In this document: piece by piece, positions 1-11,215 of the stretch
Layout: every line of letters starts with the position of its first letter
How positions within the stretch are numbered: the first letter of the stretch is position 1
Assembly (NCBI GenBank): GCA_023362775.1
Contig: JALMGJ010000004.1
Span: forward strand, 83,473,798-83,537,797
Direction of reading: 5' to 3'
DNA length: 64,000 nucleotides
Source of the DNA: Charina bottae
Taxonomy: Eukaryota; Chordata; Lepidosauria; Squamata; Charinaidae
Translations under genes and position numbers: made by a program
Notes under the pieces: model-generated
Databases searched by the model: none
The model's input: only the letters and a program-made list of their open reading frames with translations
Told to the model about the DNA's origin: nothing

Positions 1-535
1 AGGGCTTGACACACATAAGTGGGCATATGCTTCATCTGATTTTTATCTTGGGACAGTTGAAACATGATCTCAGGGTGGAAGAAATTACCATCAGTCTTTG
101 CTAGGGTATGATCACTCTCTCCCCCCCCCCCAATTAATTGTTTTATTGTAGAATATAAATAATATATTTTAGAATTCAAATAAAAACTAAGTACAGTGAT
201 GTCTATATAATAGAAACTGGAAGTTGTCAGTGCTGTGGTGATTAAAGTAAATTAAACCTTTCAAAAAGAAAATGTATTTCAATGTTAATTTCTAATATGC
301 TGTATGAATGAACATAAAGTTGCTTATATTGTACAGTTATGCTTATATTCATAAGAAGGTGCAAAATGCATTGAATTATTTTGTAATATGAAAACAGTTT
401 ATAATGTTTAACTTAATACTGAAGTCTCCACTGAATTATTAATTATTGTTATTTATGAGTACTAAAATAAAAAATCGTGAGAAACAAAGGGGGGAAAAGG
501 AGCTGTCAAAATTGCCTTTGAGCTTAATAGGACTG
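1..535. other. Unassigned AT-rich sequence
   Basis: No coding region or recognisable repeat seen. There is a short C-run near 121-131, and otherwise AT-rich DNA without long open frames. Confidence 0.5.
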
Positions 536-2580
536 CCACCACCCCACCCTAAGAGGCCAGACCTGTTACATCAGTCTGTTCCAGGCAACTAATGGATGCA
601 ATAGGGTTTCAGACATAGTTTCCCCCTAAGTTTGACCGAGGTCTTCTTGGATAAGGTTGCACCTTCTCTGTGTTCCTCAATCCTAGGGCACCAGAGCTCT
701 AGAAAAAGATACCTAGAAAAAAAAAAGAAATATCTCTAATTCTGCTGGAAGAAGATGAAGAGCAACTCTGACTGAACATGTGTGATATTAGTGCCTACAT
801 CATCTTAATGCATCCACTAACTGCTGGTCAGCACCCTGTTTAGATGGACTGGTCTGATTCCCTGATGGGGAGAGATAAGGAGGGGAACTGGTTGCTGTGA
901 GAACTATTTGGGGCCCTTGGTAGATAAAGCAGCATGGAATTACTTGAGGCTGGACTCTAGCAGGGCCAGATTAAGTAGATTACTAGTTACTGTCTGTTAT
1001 CTGGAGAAAGTTTGAACCTGTGAATCTTAAGAATGTGGACAGGGTTCTCAAAGCTGTTAACCCAGCACCTGCATGTTAGACCCATGCCCTCTCCTGATTT
1101 ATTAAGGCCCCCTGTGAGGTGATATGTGAATGTGTCCAGGTGGTAGTTAATTCCTCCTTGAGACATGGGTTGGGTCCACCAGCCTTGAAAGGAATTTTAA
1201 TTTTAATTTTAATTTTAATTTTAATTTTAATTTTAATTTTAATTTTAATTTTAATTTTAATTTTAATTTTAATTTTAATTTTAATTTTAATTTTAATTAA
1301 TTTTAATTTTAATTTTAATTTTAATTTTAATTTTAATTTTAATTTTAATTTTAATTTTAATTTTAATTTTAATTTTAATTTTAATTTTAATTTTTTTTTA
1401 ATTTTTTTAAATTAATTTATTAGCTGCCCAACTCCAATGGACAAAGTAGTGGTGGTCTACCTCCTCTTCAAGAAATCATCACCGTACCCCATGTGTTGGA
1501 TAATTTCTGGCCAGTCTCTAACCTTTCCTTTTTAGGAAAAGTTATTGAGAAGTTGGTTGGGTTGCAATTTCCGAAGGCCCTGGAGGAAACAGATTATCTA
1601 GACCCTTTTCAATATAAGTAGAGTATGCAGGCAGCATTGCTGAAGTTTGCTGATAACCTCTGGCAAAGATGCATGGGGGGATATAACTATCCTGGTCTTT
1701 CTAGGTGTTTTCTTAGTGTCTTTCAATACTGTCAATCATGGTATCCTTCTGGATCAGCTATGAGGTTTGGGAGTAGGAGACATGGTGTTGCAGTGGTTCT
1801 CATTTCTTCAGGCCTGGTTCCAATCAGTACTGATGGGATACAGTCCAAGGCCACTGATTTCCAGAGTTCCTTAGAGCATGAGATGCTCTACTCTCCTATT
1901 TAAACTCTGCATGAAGCCAATGAGTCATATAGGGGTCAACATGGGGTCAGAAATTACAGCTGGTCCAGAATGCATCTGGATAGGAATGTATCTGGAATAC
2001 ATTAGTAGTTATGGACACATATTTGTATAGCCATGTGCCTCATCTACTCAATGAGATGTATCAGTTGATTTCCAGGTGCAATTCAAAGACCTACTTAATC
2101 ATATGTAAAGCCCTCCATGGCTTGAGGCTTTGTTATTTCCAGGATTGCTCTCCTCCAATACTTTCTGCCCATCCTGTAAGATCAGAGAGGTGATCAGAAA
2201 GGCATGCTTCAGGTTCTATCATCAAAACAGTGCTATCTTGTGGGAGTCCAGAGGCATGCCTTCTCTGTTACCCTCTGTCACCACTTCTGCCCTCTGGAAT
2301 ACAATTTGCCCTTCATGGCTTCACCCCTGTTCATAACATGTGTTTGGAATTATTTTGTTCTATATTTCCCCAATGTGGTTGTATTTATGTATTTGTGTGC
2401 TTGATGTTTTGTCTTTGATTCCACAATCTGGATGCAATATGTAGAGATTTATAATGATTTATACAATCTGAACTGTAACTATGTGCAAATGAGATGCATC
2501 TATTGCTACATTTTAAGTAAATCTGTTTTAAACTGAGTTACTATTTTAATCCTTGTCATATCTGGTTTTGGCATTACTTT
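536..2580 (+). mobile_element. Decayed L2-type LINE (plus strand), 5'-truncated
   Basis: Translating in shifting frames gives pieces typical of the L2 reverse transcriptase: a block resembling RPVSNLPFLGKVIEKLVG near 1500-1560, then ALEETDYLDPFQ near 1575-1615. The C-terminal part (FKALHGL-like, then SPEACLLC..PLLPSGIQ-like) lies around 2090-2320. The same protein family is much better preserved at 14613-15926. Many stops and frameshifts make this an old, dead copy, and a long hexanucleotide array splits its coding region at 1193-1392. The limits are approximate. The assignment to L2 rather than a neighbouring CR1-group clade rests on remembered family motifs. Confidence 0.65.
1193..1392. repeat. 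Hexanucleotide (AATTTT)n microsatellite
   Basis: About 200 bp of uninterrupted 6-bp units, with one phase slip near 1297-1301. The array sits inside the decayed L2 LINE rather than at its 3' tail. The open frame through it (alternating Leu-Ile then Asn-Phe) is an artefact of the repeat. Confidence 0.95.
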
Positions 2581-5020
2581 GAATATATTTTATCAATTTT
2601 GTTAGATGTTGAATGATCATAATAGAGATTTAAGTTAGCTATTTAGTTAATAAAGCAAGTGAGCACATGTATGAATTATCCAGAAAGAGACTCCAAGGTA
2701 CTGAAGAGTTCTCTCTTGGTGATGCCATTGCCAAAAACTTTCTCACCAATGCTTGCAAAATACATTATAATGAGCAAATGTGGTTGGAGTATTTCTTCTG
2801 GCATATGCTATATCAGGTTTCTCCTAACAGCTGTGCCAATTTATCTCCATCCAAAATTGTTAGCTGAATTCCAGACCTTTGTTGTACTTGTTGCCAGCTG
2901 CACAACCTGTTCCAAATTGTAATGACAATATAAACAAACATGCATTTATAATTACATTGAGACAACTAAACTGGGTACAGGGGCAGGATGATTGACCCAA
3001 GGTCAGATGTTAATCTGGAAGTCCAGAATATATTGACCAACAATGTTGTCCAGTTGCTTTCAAAGCTTTAATCCTATTAAATAAGGCATGATGCTTAGAG
3101 ATTCAATGTGCTTTAATTTGACCCATATAATTCCTCCAGATAATTCTTTGGACCAATCCAAATATGTTGTTGTGTTTCTCTCACCAAAATTGGTAAAGAC
3201 ACATAATAAATGTTGTTGTTGTTGCTGTTAATTAACAACATTAATTCAAGAATTATATCATACAATGTGATTTTGACAATTCCACTGAATAAATTTCTTG
3301 AGTATAGCCAAGGAGTCAATATAATTGAAAACTACATTAATATTATTTGTGGATGTTATGGAGAACAGATATACTGTATAAATGAAAGTTTTGATATTCT
3401 ATTCTTACCATTCAGTGGCCTTTAAATTGCAGGCTTCCACTCACAGCATATTCCAGATGTGACAAGTGTATCGACGTTTGTCGTGAAAAGTGCTTTAACT
3501 GCCCCCTGCTTTCAGTACCTAAAGGGGAAAGAAAATACCCAACCATACTTAAAAGGGAAAGCTTCAAAAAGCCTTAAAGCTGATTCACTTAACCAACCAA
3601 AGGAGAAGAGGGGAAAATTACGATATTAGCATGAAAATATCACAACTGTAAGGCATACAATTATGGTAATTTACAGTTTTTTTAAGGTGATATTTCTGAG
3701 AATATGACACAGAGACAAATCCTTCATGAATACCAGAATCCTCACCTTCCTAAGCAGTAGCTACTGGAGGTTGCATATTAGGTATTCTTGTGAGAAATTG
3801 CCACTGATGAAAGGCAAAAAGGCAGTGCATTATGACTATGATACATGCCTGGCTCTGTTGCTTTTAACAGAAGCTCCATTCCTGATTTTGGAATAATTTC
3901 AAACCCACTGGATGAGAAATGAAAACAAGGACAGCAGGAAAACAGCAGGCCAAATATTGCCTTTTGTGCAAGGTCTCAGCCCTTCCAAGGAAGGTCTTTC
4001 ATGTATCTTTTCAGCATAGCGGGTCAGATCCAATTTATCAATACTATCCTATTTTTGTCAACAATTCAGTTTAATGAGCAGCTTCCCAAGTAAATGTTAG
4101 GGTAGTGCAAACCTTTTGCAAGATATACTTTAAAGAGAAGACCACACATGCAGAGACAGCCCGAAGCAGCTTCCAAAGCAGTTGTATAAACCATGCGAAA
4201 GATATGACTAGTTTAATTATTTGAAGAGAGGTTCATGTTCCCACATGTTGCAAAGCTCTTTCCAAAGGCTTTGCATAGTCCTAGTAATTACAATGAGGAC
4301 TAAGCATCCATCTGAATCCAATTTAAATATCACATTTACACAATGGAAGTGTAAATTTTGTCCCTTAAGTAATTACCTGTGAATTGGGATGTGGGATCCT
4401 TTTACTCTCCCTGGAACAGATGAATACAAAAGATATGCAAATAATTGATTAAAAGCATGGGCACCTTTTAAAATTAGCAGCTATTTGGGAAGGACTGGTT
4501 GCCTGCTGAATTTTAACTATTTTAACAAGGTCTAACCACTTCTGAAAAACCTTGCCAAGAAAACTGCAGGGACTTGTCCAGGCAGTCTCCAAGCATCAGA
4601 CATGATTAAATGGATTTTAAAAAAGGGGGATAGTCTCTTCTTCATCGTTTGGCCCTCACTTGCCCTCATCTCATCCTCATCCAGTATTTTCCCTTTTACT
4701 TCTTTTCATTTCCTTCCCAGTGCAGCTATCACTTCTCTTATCCTTCTCCATCATGCTTTTTTTTAATCTTACTGATAGAAAGTTGAAGGGAATGTCTGTA
4801 GTATGTGTGTTCATAAGTATCTCTGGGTGAAAGAATGATTTATTTATGAAATAAGCAATTGTTGGTATACACAGAAGGAGAATTTTATAAATGGGCTACC
4901 TTAGTTTTTTTACAATTACAGATAATTTTTATCAGTCATTATTAATTCAAATTCAAATTAATATTAATTCTTTTTTGTTGTTGTTCTGGCCTTGCCTTTC
5001 TTTGGATTATAGTTTCTGGC
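2581..5020. other. Unassigned intergenic sequence
   Basis: AT-rich DNA with only short open frames, none resembling a known protein. Minor landmarks are a small TTG-type run near 3209-3229 and a pyrimidine-rich tract at about 4630-4760. No element ends or duplications were recognised. Confidence 0.5.
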
Positions 5021-5208
5021 ATACACACACACACACACACACACACACAGATACACATAGATACACATACACATACCATATATACACACATGCATATACA
5101 CATACATACACATACATACACACTAACACATACATACACACAGATATACACATACACATACATACACACACACATACACACATACATACATACACACACA
5201 TATATACA
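5021..5208. repeat. Compound (CA)n / (CATA)n microsatellite
   Basis: Starts as a pure CA run and degrades into mixed CA, CATA and GATACA units. The Thr/His-rich and Cys/Val-rich open frames on either strand come from the repeat. Confidence 0.95.
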
Positions 5209-5504
5209 TATCCATATTGGAGCTCACAATCCTACCTTGGGAGGGTGAGGAATCTGGGCATTATGTAGGATATATTTGAACAGAGGATCTGGGCATTTCT
5301 CATGTGTACCCCTGAGCTTCCTCCTTTCCCCCATGTGTGTGTGTATTTCATTTGAGCCTCCAGTAGTGCACAGGTTTACTGTTTTTCCAGTTACCTTCAA
5401 CTCCCAAATTGCCCAAATATATTAAAAATGTACAGTGTGGATAACTCCATAGTCATATGGAATTGTCCTTCTCCTATAAAATTCCATGAAGGAGGTAGTG
5501 TAAT

Positions 5505-5607
5505 TTTTCCATAAAAGTTCCATGTGGCAGCAACATCTGCAAAACCTTGCGGGGGATGATGGGAGGGATATAAATATGACAAATAAATAAATAAATAAAT
5601 AAAATAA
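5505..5607 (+). mobile_element. LINE 3' tail (L2/CR1 type) ending in (AAAT)n
   Basis: The sequence runs through a GGGATGATGGGAGGGATATAAAT-like segment into five or so AAAT units. Other L2-type tails in this window share this ending, a degenerate form of 'gagatgggcggtataaat' followed by (AAAT)n. Confidence 0.5.
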
Positions 5608-6944
5608 AACATGACTAACAAAGGATGATAGTTCCAGATAATGGAGATAGCCAGGGTTAGAAACCTGAAAATTCTTGACTGAAACTATGTTACAATGTGG
5701 TTATTTCTGCTTTCCTTGGCATGTTGTATGAACAACCAATTGGAGCATTTAATACTGAACAAAAATTAATGTGCAAAGTTTATATGAACACTTTGTGAAT
5801 ACTTACCATAAGAAAAAAGAGAAGGAAGAAGGGTGAGAGGCAGACAGCAGCAGACGATTAAACAGTGGCAGATGCCTCAGGACATTATCTAAACAAAATG
5901 TTTGAAATGTGAATTACTATAACTCTGATTATCTTCCATGCTGACTGAATTGAACATTTCTCTGACAATGACCCCAAGGGAGCAAGTAGCATTCTCTAAT
6001 GTGAAATGAGAATCAAATTTATCAACATCAAAGACTTTGCTAAGTTGGGATCTGACAGCAGAATCAGAAAGGGATCCCCTTTGTAGTTTGGAAACATGTA
6101 CTAATAATTAAATATTAACTATAGGGAAAATTTAGCAAGCCAGATGAAAATGACGTAGTTCTGAATAACAGAAACAGATTGAGACAACCTGAATGCTTTT
6201 TTTCCTTTGGTGTCAACTGTACACTTGTAAATGTTTAGAATTCTGGTGAACTTAAGGAAGGGAGCTCTCCAGTTGAGACTGGATTGTGAAATAATTGTTT
6301 TCAATTTTGGAAAGGTCAGAAAGATAGGCCAAAACCCGTCTATGAATATCCCAAGACATTTACAGTCCAGTATCACAGATGATGCTTAAGTAACAACAGT
6401 GGTCTATTATTTCCCCTCTCTCAAAGTGTGAAATGAAAATGCTTAAAGAAAGTAATAGTTAAAACATAAATGTAGACTTTCCTGTGCAATCAAGTATTAA
6501 CTATAGATTGTATATTATTTACGCTTTTAAAATATATACCAGCGAAGTAGAGATTGCTCTGCATAAAGGAGAAAAAAAACAATTGTGGAGCTGAGCCAGC
6601 TGATTGAAGACCATAAATACAAATAAAATAATTAGTTACTATCAGAATTAGTAAATCAAAAGGTTTGGGAAGATATATTAGCAAGTCACTGAATATATTT
6701 TTAGAAGGACCGGGAATCTGGCAAGTCTGGATAACTGTACATATGGGGACAGTTGGAATATAAATTAAAACAAAAGGATAATAGGAAAGAATAGGTAAGT
6801 AGTAGAACAATCACACTTAGAGGGAAGAAGACTAGAAGTTAGGGTTAGAGTTAGGTTTAGGGTTATGACCATGTTGTATGTCTATGCAAACAGTGTTGAT
6901 GGGATAGCTTACTTACTGAGGCCATATCTGAGTTATTTGGTTGA
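5608..6944. other. Unassigned sequence with a telomere-like patch
   Basis: No gene or clear transposon. The only notable feature is a 27-bp stretch at 6839-6865 made of perfect and imperfect TTAGGG units. Confidence 0.5.
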
Positions 6945-7150
6945 AAGATTGCTGGCACAGGATGGATAGTACCTCAGAAAGATTGTGTTAAATTAGAGAG
7001 AGAAGGAGAGATTGAATGAACTGGGAATGTTTAGCCTGTAGAAGGCAAGACTTAAGTGGGGATATGATAATACTCTTCAGCACTCTTCAGATACCTGAAA
7101 GGATAGTACAAAAAAGAAAGTCAAGAATCTTCTCAGGACTTCCAGTTGCT
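6945..7150 (+). mobile_element. CR1 LINE fragment (C-terminal reverse transcriptase region)
   Basis: The plus-strand translation across 7010-7110 resembles the CR1 signature [24 protein letters not shown], with stops and a duplication in the middle. It is short, decayed and 5'-truncated. Recognition rests on the remembered CR1 motif only. Confidence 0.6.
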
Positions 7151-7500
7151 ATAGTGATGGGTTGAATTTACGAACTCAGTCCTCTGCCAGGTTAAGGGAC
7201 TATGTCATCTTTTGATTGCTTAATTGGTAAGTAGAAAACTTTTACTTTATTCATTTAAATTCCTGCTCTGTAGAGACAAATTGCCTAAGACAAGATAACA
7301 GAAAAAAAGGATTTGTTTCCTTGCTGTTCGAGGGGGAGCAGCTTCTTGGAACTGTTGAACAGTCAGAAACAACTCAGAGAAAATTTGCATGGAGTTGCTT
7401 ATTACTTTAAAAACTCTTCCCAGGATGTACACTCTTTTAGAATTACTAATTCTTGCAGGAAAAATATGCTATAGATGAGGTGAACTTTTTAAAGATTAAG
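7151..7500. other. Unassigned sequence
   Basis: No recognised feature. It lies between the CR1 fragment and the palindromic Penelope-type insertion. Confidence 0.5.
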
Positions 7501-7501
7501 C

Positions 7502-7721
7502 AAAAACTTGATTCCAATCGAAAAGAATATTTGTAGCTCAGGGTTGAACTGTGGAGTCCATGGTGCTCTCTGAGCCTTGTTGTTTTCTTGCAGATGTTTC
7601 ATTGCCAGGCTAGGCAATATCTTCAGTGCGAAATGAAGATGTTGCCTAGCCTGGCAATGAAATGTCTGCAAGAAAACAACAAGGCTCAGAGAGCACCATG
7701 GACTCCACAAAAACTTGATTC
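7502..7721. mobile_element. Miniature palindromic Penelope-like insertion with 13-bp target duplication
   Basis: A 13-bp repeat, aaaaacttgattc, occurs at 7502-7514 and 7709-7721. Between the copies lie a 36-bp unique segment (7515-7550), a 75-bp arm (7551-7625), an 8-nt spacer (7626-7633) and a second 75-bp arm (7634-7708). The second arm is the reverse complement of the first with about three mismatches. Each arm contains CTGAAGA (the right arm lacks its first two bases), then a 6-bp stem, then GAAA, the hammerhead-like layout found at the ends of the large Penelope-like array. The 36-bp one-sided extension and 13-bp duplication also match that array. I infer two head-to-head terminal fragments of a second Penelope-like family. 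No coding part remains. Assignment to Penelope-like elements is by structure, not by a protein. Confidence 0.75.
7597..7626 (-). ncRNA. Hammerhead-ribozyme-like motif, Penelope-like family 2
   Basis: Read on the minus strand the 30 nt are CTGAAGA, one unpaired base, ATTGCC, a 6-nt loop, GGCAAT, then GAAA. The 3 nt just before it (GCA) can pair with TGC shortly after it, as in hammerhead stem I. Between them stands AUC, where consensus ribozymes have GUC. One extra base between CTGANGA and stem II departs from the standard core, so activity is uncertain. Confidence 0.5.
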
Positions 7722-8444
7722 TTTAGATAAAGAAATGATAAGGTTAAAAATGTAATCATTGATTTATATGAAACAAGAATCACATCACTCAGCTTGGAAA
7801 CTCTGATAAACATTGTGGAACAGATGCTGAGACAGTATTGGAAATAATTAAAAATATTCAATACAAAGTGACTCATGCACAAGAGATAGTTGGTTGAAAT
7901 TATTAATTATTTTAAAACATACTTACAGGGCTGAACTAGAACAGTCCACTGCAGCCTTTTTGGAGAATTTCATATCCAAGGTTAAAACAAAAATTAAAAC
8001 TGAAGTCAGAATATAAACTAGAAACTGAAACCACTTATGCTGTGGCTTTCTCTTTCCATTCGGTACAAAAATCATTTATATTGTTGTGATATTTTTAAGA
8101 TTTACAATACACGATTATATTTTGCACTTATCTTTTCAAATGGAACCTTTGGAATGGAATGGAAGATGATAATGAGTTTTCTAGATCTGACTGCACAAAT
8201 AGTTCAGATAAATAAGCTATTCAATAAAGTTCATTTGGAAGCAGAAATAGTTAATGAAACATTTTGAAAAACAAACAAGATTTTTTTTCCTTTTTCTTGT
8301 CCCTGGAATTTGATCTGAAATTGTGTTGTTGGTTTTAATCTAAAGGCTGTAGATAATTTTATTGGCTTGGGATTATGGGATCATTTGAAGCAAAGAAGAG
8401 GCATTTTTATATAGTTTATTTTCAGACAGACAGAACATCTTGGC
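7722..8444. other. Unassigned sequence
   Basis: AT-rich, with no recognised gene or repeat. Confidence 0.5.
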
Positions 8445-8690
8445 TTGTAACAAAGATAGTAATCTGGTTTCAGTACGAAACCAGGAGACTGAGAGTTCTA
8501 GTCCTGCCGTAGGCATGAAAGCCGGCTGGGTGACCTTGGGCCAGTCTCTCTCTCTGAGCCCAACTCACCTCACAGGATTGTTGTTGTGGGGAAAATAGGA
8601 AGAGGAAGGAGTAGTAGGTTTTTTTGCTGCCTTGAGTTATTTATAAAAATAATAAAGGCAGGATAGAATTTTTTTTTTAAAAAAATTAAA
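8445..8690 (+). mobile_element. MIR-like (CORE-type) SINE, plus strand
   Basis: The central part, CTGGGTGACCTTGGGCCAG followed by a stretch ending in CTCACCTCACAGGATTGTTG, matches the core domain shared by MIR and related CORE-SINEs. The 3' end (CTTGAGTTATTTATAAAAATAATAAAGGCAGGATA-like) is an L2-type tail. The tRNA-related head is only faintly recognisable. Confidence 0.65.
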
Positions 8691-9284
8691 AAATCCTGAA
8701 GTCCCTATACTATTAGGTCTTGCTTGCTTGCATTGTATATTTCTCTTGGTTTTAGGTCTTTTATTTTAAATTTTCTTATTTTCAATATTTTTTTTTAATC
8801 TATAGTTTTCTTCTTAGTTCATAGAAATGAAATTTTTCATTTTTGTCATTCCCATCATCTCTTGATTTACAGAAATACTGGATTTTTAATGTTCAATATT
8901 TGTATATGTAAAAGACCTTAGATGTTCTCCTGTGAGATCAATATTATACTTATAAATTGAGCAACTTAAAATCCAAATAAATAAATAAACAGGAAACTCA
9001 TATCCTTCTACATGTAAAATATACTTTATCAAGAAGATATCCAAAGACATACTATAGCTCCCTAAAAAAGGCTGTAATGATGGGAAAGGTGTAAGGAAAA
9101 AGAAGAAAAGGATGACCAACAGCAAATGGATAGATTCAGTTAATTCGCAATTGGTGTACCATTGGAAGACCTGAAAGACGAGGTTTGGGATAAATCGTCA
9201 ATAATTGTGAAATTATTTTTATTATTTGATATGTTGTTACATTTTTGTTACTGACATTTCAAAATATATTTTATACTTACTGCT
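8691..9284. other. Unassigned AT-rich sequence
   Basis: No recognised feature. T-rich tracts near 8760-8800. Confidence 0.5.
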
Positions 9285-9395
9285 ATTTTAATATCTGTAA
9301 ATCACCTAGAGTCCATGAGCATTGAGGCAGTAGACAAACAGTGTAAGTACAGTAATCAATCAATCAATCAATCAATCAAATAAATAAATAAATAG
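9285..9395 (+). mobile_element. LINE 3' tail (L2/CR1 type) with (CAAT)n and (AAAT)n
   Basis: A segment resembling 'taaatcacctagagtcc...gaggcagta' leads into about six CAAT units and four AAAT units. This is the usual organisation of squamate L2/CR1 3' ends. Confidence 0.5.
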
Positions 9396-9529
9396 TTTCT
9401 TCAATATGAAGATGTCTCATGGAACTTAACAATAATGCCCTTTATTATTGTATATGGATAATTTGATACTGCAACCATAGGCTTTTCTTACCAGGCAATT
9501 AGAGAACATTCTGAGCATTAAAGCATCTA

Positions 9530-10140
9530 GGGTTGAACAGATTTTATTTCTTTGTTTCCTAATTAGATTTGTATTCCACCAATTCCTGGTAGTCATGAAA
9601 ATAAATACATACATACATACATACATACATACATACATACATAAATAAATAAATACCAAAAGATAATGAGAAACAAGTACAATACAGATGGTAACTCCCC
9701 ATCAGTTCCCAAATGCCCTCTGGAAGAGCTTCTTTTTAATCAGCTTCTAGAATGCAATCACAGAAAGGACCAATCTGTTTTCCAGCATGAGTCTGTTCCA
9801 AAGGACTAGAACAATAAGGAAAAAAAAACAATGTTTCCTGGCTTTCTCCTCAGTTATGAAAATGGGGCACTACGAACAGTTTTTCTTAGGAGGAATTATT
9901 CAGACAGGTCAACTCTGGATGGATAAGGTGGTCCTGCAGGTATCAAGAAATTGCACCCATAAATTTATTAGCAGCCAATGCAAAGCCTGTAATATAGGGG
10001 TAATATGCTTATGGCCAGCATGAGTGCCAGCCAACAAAATGGATGCTACAATTTGAACTAACTGCAGTTTCTTGATGGTCTTCAAATATAACCTCCTGCA
10101 GCAGTGTTATTCCAAATTGATTTTTTTTTTGCCCTTACCT
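9530..10140 (-). mobile_element. Decayed L2-type LINE, minus strand, with (ATAC)n tail
   Basis: On the plus strand, 9950-10110 (ATTGCACCCATAAATTTATT, then CAGCCAATGCAA, then AACTGCAGTTTCTTGATGGT) parallels the antisense L2 text at about 14950-15075 (GGCACCCAATGCAGCTCACG, CAGCTGTAGCTTCCGGAT). A (ATAC)n/(AAAT)n array at 9604-9655 lies near its 3' end. Heavily diverged; the boundaries are estimates. Confidence 0.5.
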
Positions 10141-10759
10141 TCTCCTGTGCTGATTTATACCAACCTGAGCATGCATCCTCCCTAGAATGAGAGGACATTA
10201 GAACACCTTTCTCTGATCCCCAATTACAACACAGACACCTCCCTGCTTGTCTTAGGAGGCAATGTGATCAGCTATAATTATCTCTAAAATGTTTGGGCTA
10301 AAATTGAGAACTATTATCTTGGAACTTCAAATCAATATACCTATGCAACTGCTGTTGAAAAAATACTTTGTTGCCTCCAAACGACTGTTGTCTGTCCAGT
10401 TGTATTACTATGAAATGCTTCACCAAATTTATTTTAACATTACAGTAAATTTTATTGCATTTGGTGAATATGAAAATGGTAATGGTACTTTAAAACAACA
10501 TATTTAAAGGGATATAGTCTGGCATACTTCCTCTGAATATAAAGAAATAAGTTTCCACATTGCCCTAAGGTATGGTTTATGGTAAACATGGTTTGTTGAA
10601 CAAACAAAATGGGTTTATTTATTTATTTATAAATGTATAAACTGTTTCAGTTGAAACAACTCTAAATGGTATGCAAGAGCAACACCAAAGTCAATTCAAC
10701 GATAAAATAAATACAATAATAATTGGTTCATTTAATTGAATAATTGCACTGATATGCAG
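10141..10759. other. Unassigned sequence
   Basis: Nothing assignable apart from a short (TTTA)n-initiated stretch at about 10612-10700, which could be another antisense LINE tail. Confidence 0.4.
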
Positions 10760-11215
10760 TTAGAGGTGCTGGTTATTATCTACAAAAACCTATATTATTT
10801 AGGCTTAGAGATCTTAGAGACTACCTATTGCATTCAGATTCTGCCAATTCAATGTCTGCTGAAGGTCGACTCCTATGAGAGGTGTGACAAGAAGGGACTC
10901 TAAAGCTGACATTGTATGTGAGGGCTCCCTTCTCTGAATAGCTTATCTCTGAGGCAAAGGCCCCTGTAAAGGCCCCTCATGGCCTTCTGGAAGCATGCAA
11001 ATACTTGGTTGTTATAGAAGAACTTTAAAAATTGAGTGCTGAAAAGCTCCTATGCCAGGGATACTACATTAATTGTATTTTTTAAGAACAACAGTAATTA
11101 TTTATTGTATTTCTTTTATTGTATGTTTTTTGTTCTTGCTGTTATTGCGTAGCATTGCATTATTGACTAAGCATTGTACAGAGTCACCTTGACTGAAGCA
11201 GTTAATAAATAAATC
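10760..11215 (+). mobile_element. Probable decayed L2-type LINE 3' end, plus strand
   Basis: Around 10800-10990 the text contains pieces resembling the L2 C-terminus (RDYLLHSDSANSMSAEG-like, then VRAPFSE-like). It ends at 11180-11215 with an L2-like 'gagtcaccttgactgaagcagt' and AAT-rich tail. Stops are frequent. This is a weak-to-moderate call based on family resemblance only. Confidence 0.4.

Noticed and set aside
1119..1415. 98-codon frame starting MICECVQVVVNSSLRHG
   Set aside because: The first part is an L2 LINE remnant and the rest is translation of the (AATTTT)n repeat.
5007..5268. Long frames across the CA repeat
   Set aside because: Periodic Thr/His or Cys/Val peptides from a dinucleotide repeat, open on both strands.
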